This document shows, in pieces, positions 62,972 to 64,000 of a stretch of 64,000 bases of DNA. The notes below the pieces were generated by a model. The model ran no database searches. It worked only from the letters and a program-made list of their open reading frames with translations, and was not told the DNA's origin. A program made the position numbers and the translations under genes. Source of the stretch: Devosia crocina (GTDB lineage: Bacteria > Pseudomonadota > Alphaproteobacteria > Rhizobiales > Devosiaceae); NCBI RefSeq assembly GCF_900116545.1, contig NZ_FPCK01000002.1, forward strand, positions 558,001 through 622,000, read 5' to 3'. The stretch's first letter is position 1; the number at the start of each line of letters is the position of its first letter.

Positions 62972-63016
62972 TGGTGCTGCCGGACAGGATTGAACTGTCG
63001 GCCTCTCCCTTACCAA
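62972..63016 (-). mobile_element. Displaced 3' half of tRNA-Thr (attachment-site core)
   Basis: On the minus strand, TTGGTAAGGGAGAGGCCGAC continues through AGTTCAATCCTGTCC to GGCAGCACCA. This is the anticodon loop (GGT), 3' anticodon arm, variable loop, T-arm and acceptor 3' strand with CCA of a tRNA-Thr(GGT). The homology ends exactly at the 5' side of the anticodon loop (63016), where the sequence changes to unrelated AT-richer DNA. No 5' half is present. Tyrosine-recombinase islands leave this kind of fragment at their distal end. Confidence 0.8.
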
Positions 63017-63098
63017 ATGCGGTTATGTGTATTTTAAGTACCGAAAATGCTACGGTCAAGAAGCTATTGCGCTAGAACTGTGCTAGGTATTCTTTGGG

Positions 63099-64000
63099 CT
63101 AATGCGGATATGCAGTGAGGTAAATGCTGCGGTTATCAGCCCCTATCTCAATCATATCGTCGCCGCCAAACGTAGCAGCATTGGTGATGGCGTTGGTGCC
63201 AATGCGCTCTTCAACCACGCTGAAGGTGTTGTCGCCGTTGTTCCCAAATACGTAGGATGGAACATCAAAGCGGCTTTCGCTTTTAGCAATGATGTCGACG
63301 CCTTCGTCGGTGTCAAACAGCACAGTGCGATACATCCAAGTGTAAGGCTTCTGGAGAGGGTTGAAGTAGACATTTTCGGGCGTTTCAAAGCGTTCTGACG
63401 ACACGTCCGCAAAGTTGCCTTCGCCGTCGTTCTTCAGGAGCTGAATTGCGTAACCCATGTAGGAATCATTGCTGACTAGGATGACGTCCCAATAGGCTTG
63501 GTCGGCTTCCAGTTTGATGAGCTCGATGTCCAACACTCCGGCACCAGTCATGCGATCGACAAATTGCATCTCGCGCTGAGGGAATGGCGTAGGCGTCAAT
63601 GGAATTGCTGGACCAGTGAACCCACCACGACCATTGTTCATGTAGATCACAGAGGGATCGTGCGCTTCGTTAGCGGTGCCTAGAATAAGGTCCGCGAAGC
63701 CGTCACCATCGAGGTCTGCAAGTGCAGAGCTTGTGAACTTTTGGTCGTCCCTGTTGATCTCCGCTGGCAGTCGATCGTTGGCCTTAATGAGCCGGTCATC
63801 CCGCATGATGTAGTAGTGGGGAATGTACATAGAATTCACGTAGATGCCCCAGTCGCCATCCGCGTTTATGACACCAGAGCTTACATCGTGTGAGAATTCC
63901 TTGTCCTGAACCAAGCTATGTTCGTAATTGACTAGCAGACCCTCACTATTGGGCATCAACAGCATATTAGTGGTGCGGGGGAACGGGTCGCGATCCATCC
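63099..64000 (-). CDS. FG-GAP/VCBS repeat beta-propeller protein, N-terminus outside the window
   Basis: The C-terminal 300 or so residues of a larger protein; the frame is open to the right edge and the visible ATG at 63998 need not be its start. Calcium-loop FG-GAP motifs are seen in ALADLDGDGFADLILGT and FTGPAIPL, with further D-rich loops spaced about 60 residues apart (LLKNDGEGNFADVSS, FGNNGDNTFSVVEE). Such propellers are usually extracellular or surface binding proteins. GC is about half by count of one line, clearly lower than its left neighbours, and it lies just inside the putative island. Confidence 0.75.
   Translation of the reverse strand, partial: MDRDPFPRTTNMLLMPNSEGLLVNYEHSLVQDKEFSHDVSSGVINADGDWGIYVNSMYIPHYYIMRDDRLIKANDRLPAEINRDDQKFTSSALADLDGDGFADLILGTANEAHDPSVIYMNNGRGGFTGPAIPLTPTPFPQREMQFVDRMTGAGVLDIELIKLEADQAYWDVILVSNDSYMGYAIQLLKNDGEGNFADVSSERFETPENVYFNPLQKPYTWMYRTVLFDTDEGVDIIAKSESRFDVPSYVFGNNGDNTFSVVEERIGTNAITNAATFGGDDMIEIGADNRSIYLTAYPH

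Larger units (their letters stand above)
62636..63098. other. Gene-free boundary region with tRNA-Thr fragment and repeats
   Basis: These 463 bases hold the edge of the chromosomal backbone (62636 to about 62880), three CTGTGCTA motifs and a palindrome (62889-62918, 63078-63085), and the displaced tRNA-Thr 3' half (62972-63016). No coding frame in it is supported. Confidence 0.6.

Noticed and set aside
62972-63016. A complete tRNA-Thr gene
   Set aside because: Only positions 32-76 are present; the DNA beyond the anticodon loop cannot form the 5' half, D-arm or acceptor 5' strand.

Overview
The window is a GC-rich, gene-dense stretch of an alphaproteobacterial chromosome. Several signs point to the order Hyphomicrobiales (Rhizobiales): heme made from succinyl-CoA and glycine by a hemA-type 5-aminolevulinate synthase, a tRNA-His lacking the usual extra G at position -1, the order SRP RNA - dnaX - ybaB - recR, the cluster rmuC / def - fmt - truA / dapD - dapE, an Mrp protein without the CxxC motif, and many GC-rich palindromic intergenic repeats. 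A Devosia/Pelagibacterium-like genus would fit, but that is inference.

Layout, left to right. 1-1.5 kb: a cut-off small protein, an L,D-transpeptidase and tRNA-His. 1.8-4.4 kb: a large PAS/histidine-kinase-like protein whose phospho-acceptor His is Arg. 4.5-9.4 kb: a peptide-type ABC importer (binding protein, two permeases, one fused double ATPase). 9.4-14.6 kb (minus): YecA-like protein, GH1 beta-glucosidase, Mrp, a small transaldolase and an aromatic/aspartate aminotransferase. 14.6-17.5 kb (minus): etfB-etfA and a DnaJ-type co-chaperone. 17.7-19.2 kb (plus): pdxH and a DUF1499 protein. 19.4-22.5 kb (minus): glpD-glpK behind a three-repeat operator-like array. 22.6-30.3 kb: AEC transporter, threonylcarbamoyl-AMP synthase, histone-deacetylase-like protein, xseB, SCO1, tlyA, CAP protein, APH-like kinase and rmuC. 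30.4-33.1 kb: def, fmt, truA. 33.2-37.3 kb (minus): dapD-dapE, two Yip1-like membrane proteins and a LOG-family protein. 37.4-41.2 kb: membrane protein, SRP RNA, dnaX, ybaB, recR. 41.3-45.1 kb (minus): an htrA - response regulator - histidine kinase envelope-stress operon. 45.5-53.7 kb: uxaC, an atypical FixJ-like regulator, mscL, a hybrid kinase, several small envelope/stress proteins, an OmpA-like lipoprotein and a DUF4037 protein. 53.9-57.6 kb: a WS/DGAT-like protein divergent from hemA, then a GNAT. 57.7-62.6 kb: a small conserved-looking ORF, a GAF-GGDEF-EAL protein, two DUF1801 proteins and an HWE/HisKA_2-type kinase. At 62,972-63,016 a displaced 3' half of tRNA-Thr marks an integration site; beyond it base composition falls to about half GC and a beta-propeller (FG-GAP) protein runs off the window.

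Most genes are ordinary core functions. The points that repay attention are the island boundary with its flanking CTGTGCTA repeats, two signalling proteins lacking their phospho-acceptor residues, an anaerobox in front of hemA, the TTTCGTWTTA array in front of glpD, and a 128-bp composite palindromic element present in two equal-length copies, one of which supplies the stop codon of truA. I did not find a convincing wholly new multi-gene system; if there is one, it probably lies in the island past the right edge.
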